35,824 bases of DNA from assembly GCA_030654075.1 (NCBI GenBank), contig JAURYB010000060.1, positions 1 through 35,824 on the forward strand, written 5' to 3'. The stretch's first letter is position 1. Each line of letters opens with the position of its first letter. The notes beneath the pieces were generated by a model. That model ran no database searches and was not told where the DNA came from. It saw nothing but the letters and a program-made list of their open reading frames with translations. Source of the stretch: Bacteroidales bacterium. Its GTDB lineage: Bacteria > Bacteroidota > Bacteroidia > Bacteroidales > UBA4417. The position numbers were made by a program, and so were the translations under genes. This document shows, in pieces, positions 9,808 through 17,177 of this stretch.

Positions 9808-9879
9808 TTAAAAACACATACAACAACACATCATGGTGTTGTTCGAAGCATTTAAAATTTCCTCAGCTTTAATGTACAT
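9808..9879 (-). CDS. Leader peptide 1 (23 aa), Cys/Met-rich, metY attenuator
   Basis: Mini-ORF on the minus strand, ATG at 9879-9877, TAA at 9810-9808. It begins MYIKAEEIL; residues 16-22 read MMCCCMC, seven Cys or Met codons in a row (ATG ATG TGT TGT TGT ATG TGT), then Phe and stop. The start codon lies about 15 nt after the predicted transcription start, as expected for a leader peptide. Too short for standard gene calling. It pairs with hairpin 1 and is repeated in altered form by leader peptide 2. Confidence 0.75.
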   Translation of the reverse strand: MYIKAEEILNASNNTMMCCCMCF

Positions 9880-9898
9880 TGTCTGAATTATTATGCAG

Positions 9899-9906
9899 CA
9901 AAAGTA
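9899..9906 (-). promoter_or_regulatory. Putative -7 box of the metY leader transcript
   Basis: On the minus strand TACTTTTG fits TAnnTTTG, and TTTG at 9932-9929 lies 22 nt upstream as a candidate -33 box. The predicted start near 9894 gives a leader of about 395 nt before metY. Confidence 0.6.
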
Positions 9907-10201
9907 CAAATTACTTTTTAATTACCACCAAACTATTTTCTTAAATATTTTATCATAAATATAAAATGCAGTGATATCAATACTTTCAGTAGACAATATT
10001 TTTATTCAATCAGGTCACCAATTGAATATTTATGCAATTTAGAATGGATTTAGATAGTGTTTTTGAGATACAAATACATTCAGTAATCAGTTTTTTACTG
10101 TTTAAATCTGATCAAAATCTGAAAATAAATTGTAACTATGCAAAAAGGTTACTTCTCCTGTTCTTAAAAACGAAGACATGTATTGAGCTTAACTACACAT
10201 T
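9907..10201. other. Divergent spacer between the metY promoter and the ggt gene
   Basis: A/T-rich. It holds the -33 candidate of metY at its left end. No clear TAnnTTTG box for the + strand gene at 10202 was found, and no leader ORF of the Cys/Met type was seen on the + strand. Confidence 0.4.
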
Positions 10202-11926
10202 ATGAAAAAGTCTATTTTACTGATTATAGTTTACACAGCTTTTATTCAGCTGAGTATTGCCCAATCTCAAAAAATTGTAGTACCTGGTGGTGCTGTTGAT
10301 CCCTATCATTATACCATAGAGAAGTCAAAAGTTTATACCAATGCAGCCGTGGCATGCGCACATCCACTGGCCAGTACAATAGGAGCGGAAATCATGAAAC
10401 AAGGCGGAAATGCTTTTGATGCAGCTATTGCCGTGCAACTCGCACTGGCCGTGGTTTATACCAATGCCGGCAATATTGGTGGTGGTGGATTCCTGGTCGC
10501 AAAACAAGCAAATGGCAAGACTATTACCATCGATTACCGTGAAACTGCTCCTAAAAAAGCATCCCGGGATATGTATTTAGACGAAAAAGGAAATGCACTG
10601 ACTGATTTATCGTTATTTGGACATAAATCTTGTGGTGTTCCCGGAACTGTAGCCGGGTTATTTGCCACCCTTCCTTATGCTGCACTTCCGTTTAAAACCT
10701 TGATTCAGCCTGCAATCGACCTGGCCGAATTTGGATATTCTATCACAGAAGGAGAGGCGTCCAGCTTAAATGCTACACGAAAATCATTTGAAGAAAACAG
10801 CACTGCTCCTACTGCTCTGGTTAAAAAAGGCGAATGGAAAGCTGGTGATACTCTGGTTCAGAGAGAATTGGCTGAAACCTTGAAACGAATTCAGGATAAG
10901 GGAGCCAAAGGTTTTTATGAAGGGAAAACAGCGGATCTGATTGTTGCTGAGATGAAAAAACAGGACGGGCTGATTTCAAAAAAAGATCTTAAAAATTATA
11001 CTGCAAAAATAAGATCAGCATTGGAATTCAGGTACAAGGATTACACAGTAATAAGCATGGCTCCTCCCAGCAGCGGTGGAATAATACTGTGCCAATTGAT
11101 GAAGATAATGGAAACCAAACCCGTAGCTTCTTATGGATTTCAAAACGTTAAAAGTGTTCAGCTGATGGTTGAAGCCGAACGAAGAGCATTTGCCGACAGA
11201 TCCGTTTACATGGGAGATCCGGACTTTTGGAAAGTTCCTGTCAAAACCCTAACCAGCGATACATATATCCAAAATCGCATGGCGGATTTCGATTCAACCA
11301 GGGCAACACCAAGCACAGGTATCAAAGCTGGTAACATCAACGAAAGTGAAGAAACCACGCATATCAGTATTATTGATAAAGAAGGGAATATGGTAAGCAT
11401 AACTACAACATTAAACAATAGTTATGGCAGCCGAACCGTAGTCTTCGGCGCCGGATTTTTACTGAATGACGAAATGGATGATTTCAGCATCAAACCCGGT
11501 GTTCCAAATATGTACGGCGCTATTGGAGGCGAAGCCAATGCAATACATCCCGGCAAAAGAATGCTCAGTTCCATGACGCCAACACTGGTTTTGGATAAGA
11601 ATATGAATCCTTTGATTATTGCCGGAACACCAGGCGGCACCACCATACCAACATCTGTTTTTCAAACACTTATCAATATTTTAGAGTTCGGCATGAATGC
11701 CTCCGAAGCAATCAACAAACCAAAATTCCACCATCAGTGGTTGCCTGATGAAGTAATGGTTGAAAAAGAATTTGACCAGGAAACGATAAAACAATTACGA
11801 GCCATGGGTTATACTGTTACCGAGCGCGGACAAATAGGAAGAATGGAGGTAATACGTATTCTGCCTGATGGCCGTCGCGAAGTTGCTGCTGATCCCCGAG
11901 GTGATGACGCTGTTAACGGGTTTTGA
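10202..11926 (+). CDS. ggt: Gamma-glutamyltransferase / glutathione hydrolase, exported
   Basis: Ntn-hydrolase that removes the gamma-glutamyl group from glutathione and related thiols. 574 residues with a signal peptide (about residues 1-20, ending SIAQS), so it should act in the periplasm. The precursor should self-cleave before Thr385 in EETTHISI, giving a large and a small subunit. Other family marks: Arg113 in DYRETAP for the gamma-Glu carboxylate, GIILCQLM near 293, NDEMDDFS in the small subunit, and the oxyanion stretch MLSSMTPT followed by GTPGGTT. Flanked by metY and the serine acetyltransferase gene, so release of cysteine from gamma-glutamyl peptides is a reasonable role. Confidence 0.93.
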   Translation: MKKSILLIIVYTAFIQLSIAQSQKIVVPGGAVDPYHYTIEKSKVYTNAAVACAHPLASTIGAEIMKQGGNAFDAAIAVQLALAVVYTNAGNIGGGGFLVAKQANGKTITIDYRETAPKKASRDMYLDEKGNALTDLSLFGHKSCGVPGTVAGLFATLPYAALPFKTLIQPAIDLAEFGYSITEGEASSLNATRKSFEENSTAPTALVKKGEWKAGDTLVQRELAETLKRIQDKGAKGFYEGKTADLIVAEMKKQDGLISKKDLKNYTAKIRSALEFRYKDYTVISMAPPSSGGIILCQLMKIMETKPVASYGFQNVKSVQLMVEAERRAFADRSVYMGDPDFWKVPVKTLTSDTYIQNRMADFDSTRATPSTGIKAGNINESEETTHISIIDKEGNMVSITTTLNNSYGSRTVVFGAGFLLNDEMDDFSIKPGVPNMYGAIGGEANAIHPGKRMLSSMTPTLVLDKNMNPLIIAGTPGGTTIPTSVFQTLINILEFGMNASEAINKPKFHHQWLPDEVMVEKEFDQETIKQLRAMGYTVTERGQIGRMEVIRILPDGRREVAADPRGDDAVNGF

Positions 11927-12002
11927 TAAAATCTAAATCCATTATTAATGTGTTTCTAAAATATGTAACTGGTAGTAATGAACAACCAGTTTGCTAATGT
12001 CC

Positions 12003-12010
12003 TATTTTTG
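12003..12010 (+). promoter_or_regulatory. Possible -7 box upstream of the serine acetyltransferase gene
   Basis: TATTTTTG fits TAnnTTTG and would give a leader of about 140 nt before the ATG at 12156. No Cys-rich leader ORF or U-tract hairpin was found in it. Confidence 0.35.
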
Positions 12011-12155
12011 CATAAAATAAGCATCAATAACTCGGAGCAATCCTGGCTTCTTTGTTATTAACTGGCTAAACATAAATCACGGATCTGTTGAACATTACCT
12101 GGGATTTATTGTTCTTATTTACACTTATAATGCTAATTTTCAGATAATTATACTA

Positions 12156-12995
12156 ATGGACCGACTAACACTATTACCAAAAGAAATTTTTCGTAGTTAC
12201 GTTTGCGCTCACGCCAATTTACCACCGGTTGAAAGCACCCAACACTTTGTGGATGAGCTTGTAATGTTCTTTTTCCCGCTTAAAGGCAATCGGACAGTTT
12301 CCCTAAAATCATTGCAAAAAGAATTACGCCGTTTGCGTTTCCGGCTCAGTGAACTGCTGTATCCTTTGCACGACGGCGCAGAAGATGAAGTAACCCAGGT
12401 TGTTGAATCCTTTTTCAATCAATTGCCTGATGTTTATGATAAGATGCTTAATGATGCTCAATCTTTTCTGGACAGCGATCCATCTGCAAAAGGAATTGAA
12501 GAGATAATTATGTCATTTCCCGGCTTTTATGCAATATCCGTTTATCGTATTGCTCATGAACTCTGTTTACTGAAGGTGCCGTTGCTTCCCAGGATTATGA
12601 GTGAATACTTGCATAGTAAAACAGGCATCGACATTCACCCTGCTGCTAAAATAGGAAAGAACTTTTTTATTGACCACGGAACAGGTGTAGTAATAGGTGA
12701 AACTGCAGAGATTGGCGATAATGTAAAGATTTACCAGGGTGTTACTCTGGGAGCTCTTTTTGTTGAACGCGCACTCCGTGACCTGAAACGCCACCCGACG
12801 ATACAGGATGATGTAATTATTTATGCAGGAAGTACAATTTTAGGAGGAAAAACGGTTATCGGCCGGGGCTCTGTTATTGGGGGTAATGTTTGGCTTACCG
12901 AAAGTGTGGAGCCACATTCGCTGGTTTATCATAAGCCACAGATAGTGATCCGGGATAAGAAGGATTTTGTCGAACCGATTAACTTCTTTATTTAA
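12156..12995 (+). CDS. cysE: Serine O-acetyltransferase (CysE/EpsC type)
   Basis: Acetylates serine to O-acetylserine for cysteine synthase. 279 residues: an alpha-helical N-terminal half (to about residue 150) and a left-handed beta-helix of hexapeptide repeats (about 160-265). The conserved SGIDIHPAAKIG-like block reads TGIDIHPAAKIG, followed by FFIDHGTGVVIGETAEIGDNV with the catalytic His, then the YQGVTLGA turn. The N-terminus is longer than in minimal SATs, as in the EpsC-type Bacteroidota enzymes. It lacks an obvious C-terminal Ile tail like the one that docks E. coli CysE into CysK, ending NFFI instead; the final Ile might still serve. Monocistronic as far as can be seen. Confidence 0.9.
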   Translation: MDRLTLLPKEIFRSYVCAHANLPPVESTQHFVDELVMFFFPLKGNRTVSLKSLQKELRRLRFRLSELLYPLHDGAEDEVTQVVESFFNQLPDVYDKMLNDAQSFLDSDPSAKGIEEIIMSFPGFYAISVYRIAHELCLLKVPLLPRIMSEYLHSKTGIDIHPAAKIGKNFFIDHGTGVVIGETAEIGDNVKIYQGVTLGALFVERALRDLKRHPTIQDDVIIYAGSTILGGKTVIGRGSVIGGNVWLTESVEPHSLVYHKPQIVIRDKKDFVEPINFFI

Positions 12996-13367
12996 ACCAG
13001 CAAATACACTATTTCAAACCAGATAAACCGGGCCTAATCACTTTCCACAAAATTAACCAACGGAACACAAATATTTAAATAAACCGAGACTTGATCAGAT
13101 AGTGAATTTTAATCAGAATATTAACATTTTACCAGAGTGCAGTATTATAAAAATCAGACCTCTTAAAACATGCTCAAATTTTTATATTACGTTCATTTAA
13201 ATGCTAATTTTACCTTAAAATTATGGTAATTATATAATCACTTTAAGTATTGTATTACAGTTCAACGCCACAGTTCCATTATCATTAAGAACAAGAACGC
13301 TATGCGGTTGAGGTAAATTATTGGTTAACAAACTAAAAGAAACACCTATACACACAAACTCTATATT
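12996..13367. other. A/T-rich spacer, nothing recognised
   Basis: 372 bp without a plausible gene, RNA or strong hairpin. It presumably contains the promoter of the next gene, but no clear TAnnTTTG box was found. Confidence 0.4.
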
Positions 13368-14825
13368 ATGAAAAAGCTTTTTACCATTGCGATCATCGCA
13401 ATATCCATGCAGGCAACTGCACAATTTAATCATTCAATTTACGCCAAACAGCAATCACCAAAATCCGCTCTAAAAAGTGTTAATTTCGGTATAACAGATG
13501 AAGATCTGCAATCAATCCGGATTGAAAAAATTGATGATAAAAATGCAATCCAACTTCTAAATATGACAGAACTACCAGTAATGCAGGTGAATGATAGTAC
13601 ATATTATTGGAAATGGGATATAACTAATTCTGCCTGGATAGTAAATTCCAAATCTATCAACAATTATAACTCAAATAATGATTTGCTCAGTGGAATGACA
13701 CAAAACTGGAATGGCAATGCCTGGGAAAATTATTTCCTGGAATCACAAAGCTTTGATGCGAATAATAACAGGATTTCTTTTTCTTTCCAATTCTGGAACA
13801 ATAATTCCTGGGATAATGCGAATGTGTATTCATTTACCTATGACGCAAACAACAGACTGGCAGAAACTTTAGAGAAATCATGGGATGGAAATGTTTGGGT
13901 TAATTTCAACTTATTTTCCTGTATGTATAATGGCAATTTTAAGCTAGCTTCTGTGCTTGACAAAACGTGGAATGGAAGCTCGTGGGAAAACTCAAAGATT
14001 ACATCATATACATACGATGCTACTGATAATTTAATCAGTTTGCTTATTCAAAATTGGAACGGGAACAGTTGGGTAAATTCCGACTTAAATACATTTACTT
14101 ACGATCCGAATAATAATCTGACAAGCGATCTATATCAAAAAGATTTGTATGGTGGAAGTACCTGGGAAAACATGGTTCTTGTTTCATATACTTTTGATGT
14201 TAATAATAATCGGACTAGCAAGTTATCCCAAAGCTGGAAAAATAACGCATGGTCAAATAATTATCTGGAATCAAATTCTTATAATATCAACAATAAATTG
14301 ACCTCCACCCTATCTAAATATTATAATAACAATGCATGGGAAAACTCTGGTCAGGAATTATTTACTTACGATACTATTACTAATCAGACTAGATCAATCG
14401 CCTACAATTGGCAGTTCAATGCCTGGGTAATGTTCCGGCAATCCCTTCTGACATACAACAGTAACAATCCGCTCAATTTTTACAGCAGCATGTCTAAAAA
14501 CTGGGATGTTACCGGAACCAAGGTAAATAATGGCGATAGCATTTGTTATTATTATCACACACCAACTACAGGAATTGCAAACCTAAAGGAAAATGGTATC
14601 GCAATTTATCCCAATCCATCAAAGGGTAAGGTTACTATAAACAAAGAAAATACACCCGCTTATATAGAAATTTACAATTCGATAGGAACCCGGATTTATT
14701 CCGATCTGGAATTCAATCGGCAAACTGCCATAGAAATTGATCTTTCTGGTTACCCAAAAGGAATATATTTTGTAAAGATCAATAATCAAAAGAACAGCAT
14801 TACTAAAAAAGTTATTATTCAATAA
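13368..14825 (+). CDS. Secreted W-rich repeat protein with T9SS type A sorting domain
   Basis: 485 residues. Signal peptide about 1-18 (cleavage after ATA, before QFNH). The body (about 80-400) is built from about ten repeats of 30-36 residues, each with a W-(N/D/K)-(G/N)-(N/S)-x-W-x-N core (for example QNWNGNAWEN, KTWNGSSWEN, QSWKNNAWSN) and a Y-T-Y-D-x-N-N-x-L turn. The last 75 residues form a T9SS C-terminal sorting domain: IYPNPSKGKVTI, then Y-x-x-x-G-x-x and YPKGIYFVKI, ending TKKVIIQ. It should cross the outer membrane by the type IX system and be attached or released after tail removal. Ligand unknown. Asn-rich composition stands out from the neighbours. Confidence 0.88.
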   Translation: MKKLFTIAIIAISMQATAQFNHSIYAKQQSPKSALKSVNFGITDEDLQSIRIEKIDDKNAIQLLNMTELPVMQVNDSTYYWKWDITNSAWIVNSKSINNYNSNNDLLSGMTQNWNGNAWENYFLESQSFDANNNRISFSFQFWNNNSWDNANVYSFTYDANNRLAETLEKSWDGNVWVNFNLFSCMYNGNFKLASVLDKTWNGSSWENSKITSYTYDATDNLISLLIQNWNGNSWVNSDLNTFTYDPNNNLTSDLYQKDLYGGSTWENMVLVSYTFDVNNNRTSKLSQSWKNNAWSNNYLESNSYNINNKLTSTLSKYYNNNAWENSGQELFTYDTITNQTRSIAYNWQFNAWVMFRQSLLTYNSNNPLNFYSSMSKNWDVTGTKVNNGDSICYYYHTPTTGIANLKENGIAIYPNPSKGKVTINKENTPAYIEIYNSIGTRIYSDLEFNRQTAIEIDLSGYPKGIYFVKINNQKNSITKKVIIQ

Positions 14826-14864
14826 ATACTTCTAATGACGATAGAAAAATATTTCATTTTTGTT

Positions 14865-14893
14865 GTAACTTTATAGTCCAGTCAAACGTTCTA
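14865..14893 (+). promoter_or_regulatory. Putative ECF-type promoter of the sigma factor gene
   Basis: GTAAC (14865-14869), a 17-nt spacer, then CGTTCTA (14887-14893). The same GTAAC-N17-CGTYTYA arrangement precedes the gene at 17178. A -35 with an AAC core and a CGT-type -10 fits ECF sigma factors. It lies 33 nt before the sigma gene, which suggests autoregulation. Confidence 0.6.
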
Positions 14894-14925
14894 CCTTCGA
14901 AAACCAACAACCAACAACCAAAAGT

Positions 14926-15417
14926 ATGACTACAGCCGAGTACAATTCATGTGCCGACTTATACTCCGACGGAGTGTATCGCTTTATCCTTAAGAATATC
15001 AGGGACAGGGATACAGCCCAGGATATAGTACAGGAATCGTATGTGCGGATGTGGGAAAGAGTGAAAGAAGTAGCGTACGAAAAAGCCCGCGCTTACCTTT
15101 TTACAACGGCCTATCACACCATGATCGACCACATCCGTAAAAACCAGCGCCTCAGTTCTTTGGATGACGGTTACACCGAAACGCATGATGAATCGCCCGG
15201 AACCTACAACGACTTAAAAGAAGTAATTAACGATGCGGTAGCAAAACTTCCGGAAATACAACGCTCGGTTATCATGCTCCGCGACTACGAAGGATACTCG
15301 TACGAAGAAATCGGCGATATCCTTAAACTCAGTGAATCTCAGGTAAAAGTTTATATTTTCAGAGCACGGACTTATTTAAAACAATACATTGGCAGCCTCG
15401 ACTTAGTACTCTGGTAA
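14926..15417 (+). CDS. ECF-type RNA polymerase sigma factor
   Basis: 163 residues. Region 2 covers about residues 10-75, with DRDTAQDIVQESYVRMWERV (2.2) and the promoter-melting/-10 contact helix around KARAYLFTTAYHTMIDHIRK. Region 4 covers about 100-155, with LPEIQRSVIMLRDYEGYSYEEIGDILKLS as the helix-turn-helix for the -35 element. No region 3, as expected for ECF sigma factors. The anti-sigma-like gene follows after 25 nt. The pair probably forms an operon that ends at the terminator at 16851. Confidence 0.93.
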   Translation: MTTAEYNSCADLYSDGVYRFILKNIRDRDTAQDIVQESYVRMWERVKEVAYEKARAYLFTTAYHTMIDHIRKNQRLSSLDDGYTETHDESPGTYNDLKEVINDAVAKLPEIQRSVIMLRDYEGYSYEEIGDILKLSESQVKVYIFRARTYLKQYIGSLDLVLW

Positions 15418-15442
15418 ACACAGCTTACAAAAGATCAAAAAG

Positions 15443-16831
15443 ATGAAAATCAACAGGGACAACTACGAAGCATATTTCCTCGACTATCACGAAGGGCAGT
15501 TAAGCCCGGAAATGGTTGAGGAAGTTCTTATGTTCGTTGAACAGAATCCCGACCTTAAAAATGCATTTGATGAGTTCGAGGCGGTTTCGCTGGTGGCTGA
15601 TCAGGACATCGTTTTTGAGAAAAAATCATCCTTAAAAAAAAATCAGATATTCGCTACAGCGCAGGTTAATGAATTGAATTATGAAGAGTACCTGATCGGT
15701 GAAACTGAAGGAATATTGAATGCAGAACAACTTGCATCCATTGTAGAATTTATCAGCATTAACCCACAATTTGAAAAAGATCGTCGGCTGTTTGCGCTTG
15801 CTCATCTCTCATCCGAAGATAAAATAGTTTTTGAAGCTAAAGAATCACTTAAACAAAAGGCATTTGCTGTTGGCCCGATCAACGCGGATACTTTCGAAAC
15901 CTACATGGCTCGTGAACTTGAAGGCGATCTGAATCAGGATGAAAAGCTTCTGTTGGCTGAATTCATGCAATACAATCCGCACCTTGAACAAGATCGGAAT
16001 CTTTATAAACACACAATTCTCAGCGCTGAAACAGGTATTGTATTTGAAAATAAAAGCAGCCTGAAACAATCCGTTACTCCCATCCGCAGGATTGTTTATT
16101 ACGCTCTTTCGGCAGCTGCATCACTTGCACTTATCGTCAGTTTCTATTTTTTACTCGACCGTAATGATATTCCACATAGCATAGCTGAACAAGGTAGTGT
16201 GAAAACTAAAATTAGCAGCACTGTAGCAGACCCTTCGGCAATTGTTGCAGATAAACAAGTCGCCGCTGCTGTCAAACAGCCTGCTAAAGCCGTCACAATT
16301 CCCAGCCAGGGCAATAATGAAACTGAAAGTACAATTACTACAAAGAATACTGGCTCTGAAAACCAGGGAACGGAATTTTTAGCTGCAAATGACCGCCATT
16401 CAGTTGAATCATTGCAAGCAAAATCAGCTGCTGAAATTACAACACGTTCCTACGTTGATCCACAGTTTACGTTTATCCGCACAAGCCAGATGTATATGAA
16501 CCAGAACCGGGAGTTTTATTATAATATGAAACTGGCTGAACAAATAGAATATGCCCAACTGAACCAAAAAGATAAAGAACCTGCCAAAACCATTCTGAAC
16601 GCAATAACCGGACAAGCCAGGGGACTGTTAGTTTCAAACAAACCAGCGCCTTCACAGGAAGAAAAGAAGAACTTTTCACTCTGGACATTTGCCGAACTCG
16701 GAGTTCAAACCTTCAACACAATAACATCCGGTGAAATGGAGTTAAATCTGAATAAAGATGAAGACGGGAAAGTTGTTTCCTATAATCTTGAGAGCGGGCT
16801 TTTTGATGTGGAAAGAGAAGTAAAGAAATAA
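15443..16831 (+). CDS. Anti-sigma-factor-like membrane protein with three N-terminal repeats
   Basis: 462 residues, no close family named. The cytoplasmic part consists of three homologous units of about 62 residues (about 5-66, 77-138, 148-209). Each starts with (N/D)-x-(Y/F)-E-x-Y-x(5)-EG, continues with L-x(6)-EF or FV-x-x-NP-x-(L/F), and ends FE-x-K-x-SLK. One transmembrane helix follows at about 216-238 (VYYALSAAASLALIVSFYFLL). The rest, 239-462, is a low-complexity Ala/Thr/Ser stretch and a region with repeated Asn/Gln, presumably periplasmic. Position after an ECF sigma gene and the N-in topology suggest an anti-sigma or signal-transmitting role. The tripling of the cytoplasmic unit is unusual. 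Confidence 0.7.
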   Translation: MKINRDNYEAYFLDYHEGQLSPEMVEEVLMFVEQNPDLKNAFDEFEAVSLVADQDIVFEKKSSLKKNQIFATAQVNELNYEEYLIGETEGILNAEQLASIVEFISINPQFEKDRRLFALAHLSSEDKIVFEAKESLKQKAFAVGPINADTFETYMARELEGDLNQDEKLLLAEFMQYNPHLEQDRNLYKHTILSAETGIVFENKSSLKQSVTPIRRIVYYALSAAASLALIVSFYFLLDRNDIPHSIAEQGSVKTKISSTVADPSAIVADKQVAAAVKQPAKAVTIPSQGNNETESTITTKNTGSENQGTEFLAANDRHSVESLQAKSAAEITTRSYVDPQFTFIRTSQMYMNQNREFYYNMKLAEQIEYAQLNQKDKEPAKTILNAITGQARGLLVSNKPAPSQEEKKNFSLWTFAELGVQTFNTITSGEMELNLNKDEDGKVVSYNLESGLFDVEREVKK

Positions 16832-16850
16832 GCAATTGACAATATTCTTA

Positions 16851-16878
16851 AAATCCGGGTTCGTCCCGGATTTTTTTT
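16851..16878 (+). terminator. Terminator after the sigma/anti-sigma operon
   Basis: AAATCCGGG-TTCGT-CCCGGATTT: 9-bp perfect stem, 5-nt loop, running into eight T (16871-16878). It begins 20 nt after the stop codon. Confidence 0.9.
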
Positions 16879-17106
16879 GTTTCAAAGGAAAGGAATTGAC
16901 TGTCAGACTGAGCAAAAAACCTCATCTTTGGCATAAAGGTATTAGAAGAAAGACTCATGTTAGTTCACAATTTAAATCCAGAAATCCAGAAAAAGTTGCT
17001 TGCACTTTTACATAACTAATATCCTTATTCCTTATTCCTTATTCCTCATTCCTAATCTAACCTAAGCTTTAAAACAATAAAAATATTCACTTTATTTCGC
17101 TTTGCT
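16879..17106. other. Spacer with heptamer repeats
   Basis: No gene seen. Contains a TTATTCC tandem array (17025-17052: three perfect copies and one variant) just before the ECF-type promoter of the next gene. Confidence 0.6.
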
Positions 17107-17135
17107 GTAACATTATACCAGCCAACTCCGTCTCA
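17107..17135 (+). promoter_or_regulatory. Putative ECF-type promoter of the GIN-domain/beta-barrel gene
   Basis: GTAAC (17107-17111), 17-nt spacer, CGTCTCA (17129-17135). Spacing is identical to the sigma gene promoter, and similarity continues downstream (a TTCG word at 17138-17141 and a CAAT/AACAA stretch). It lies 43 nt before the ATG. Confidence 0.6.
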
Positions 17136-17177
17136 CTTTCGGAAATCAATAAACAACAAACAGATAATCTCGACCCA

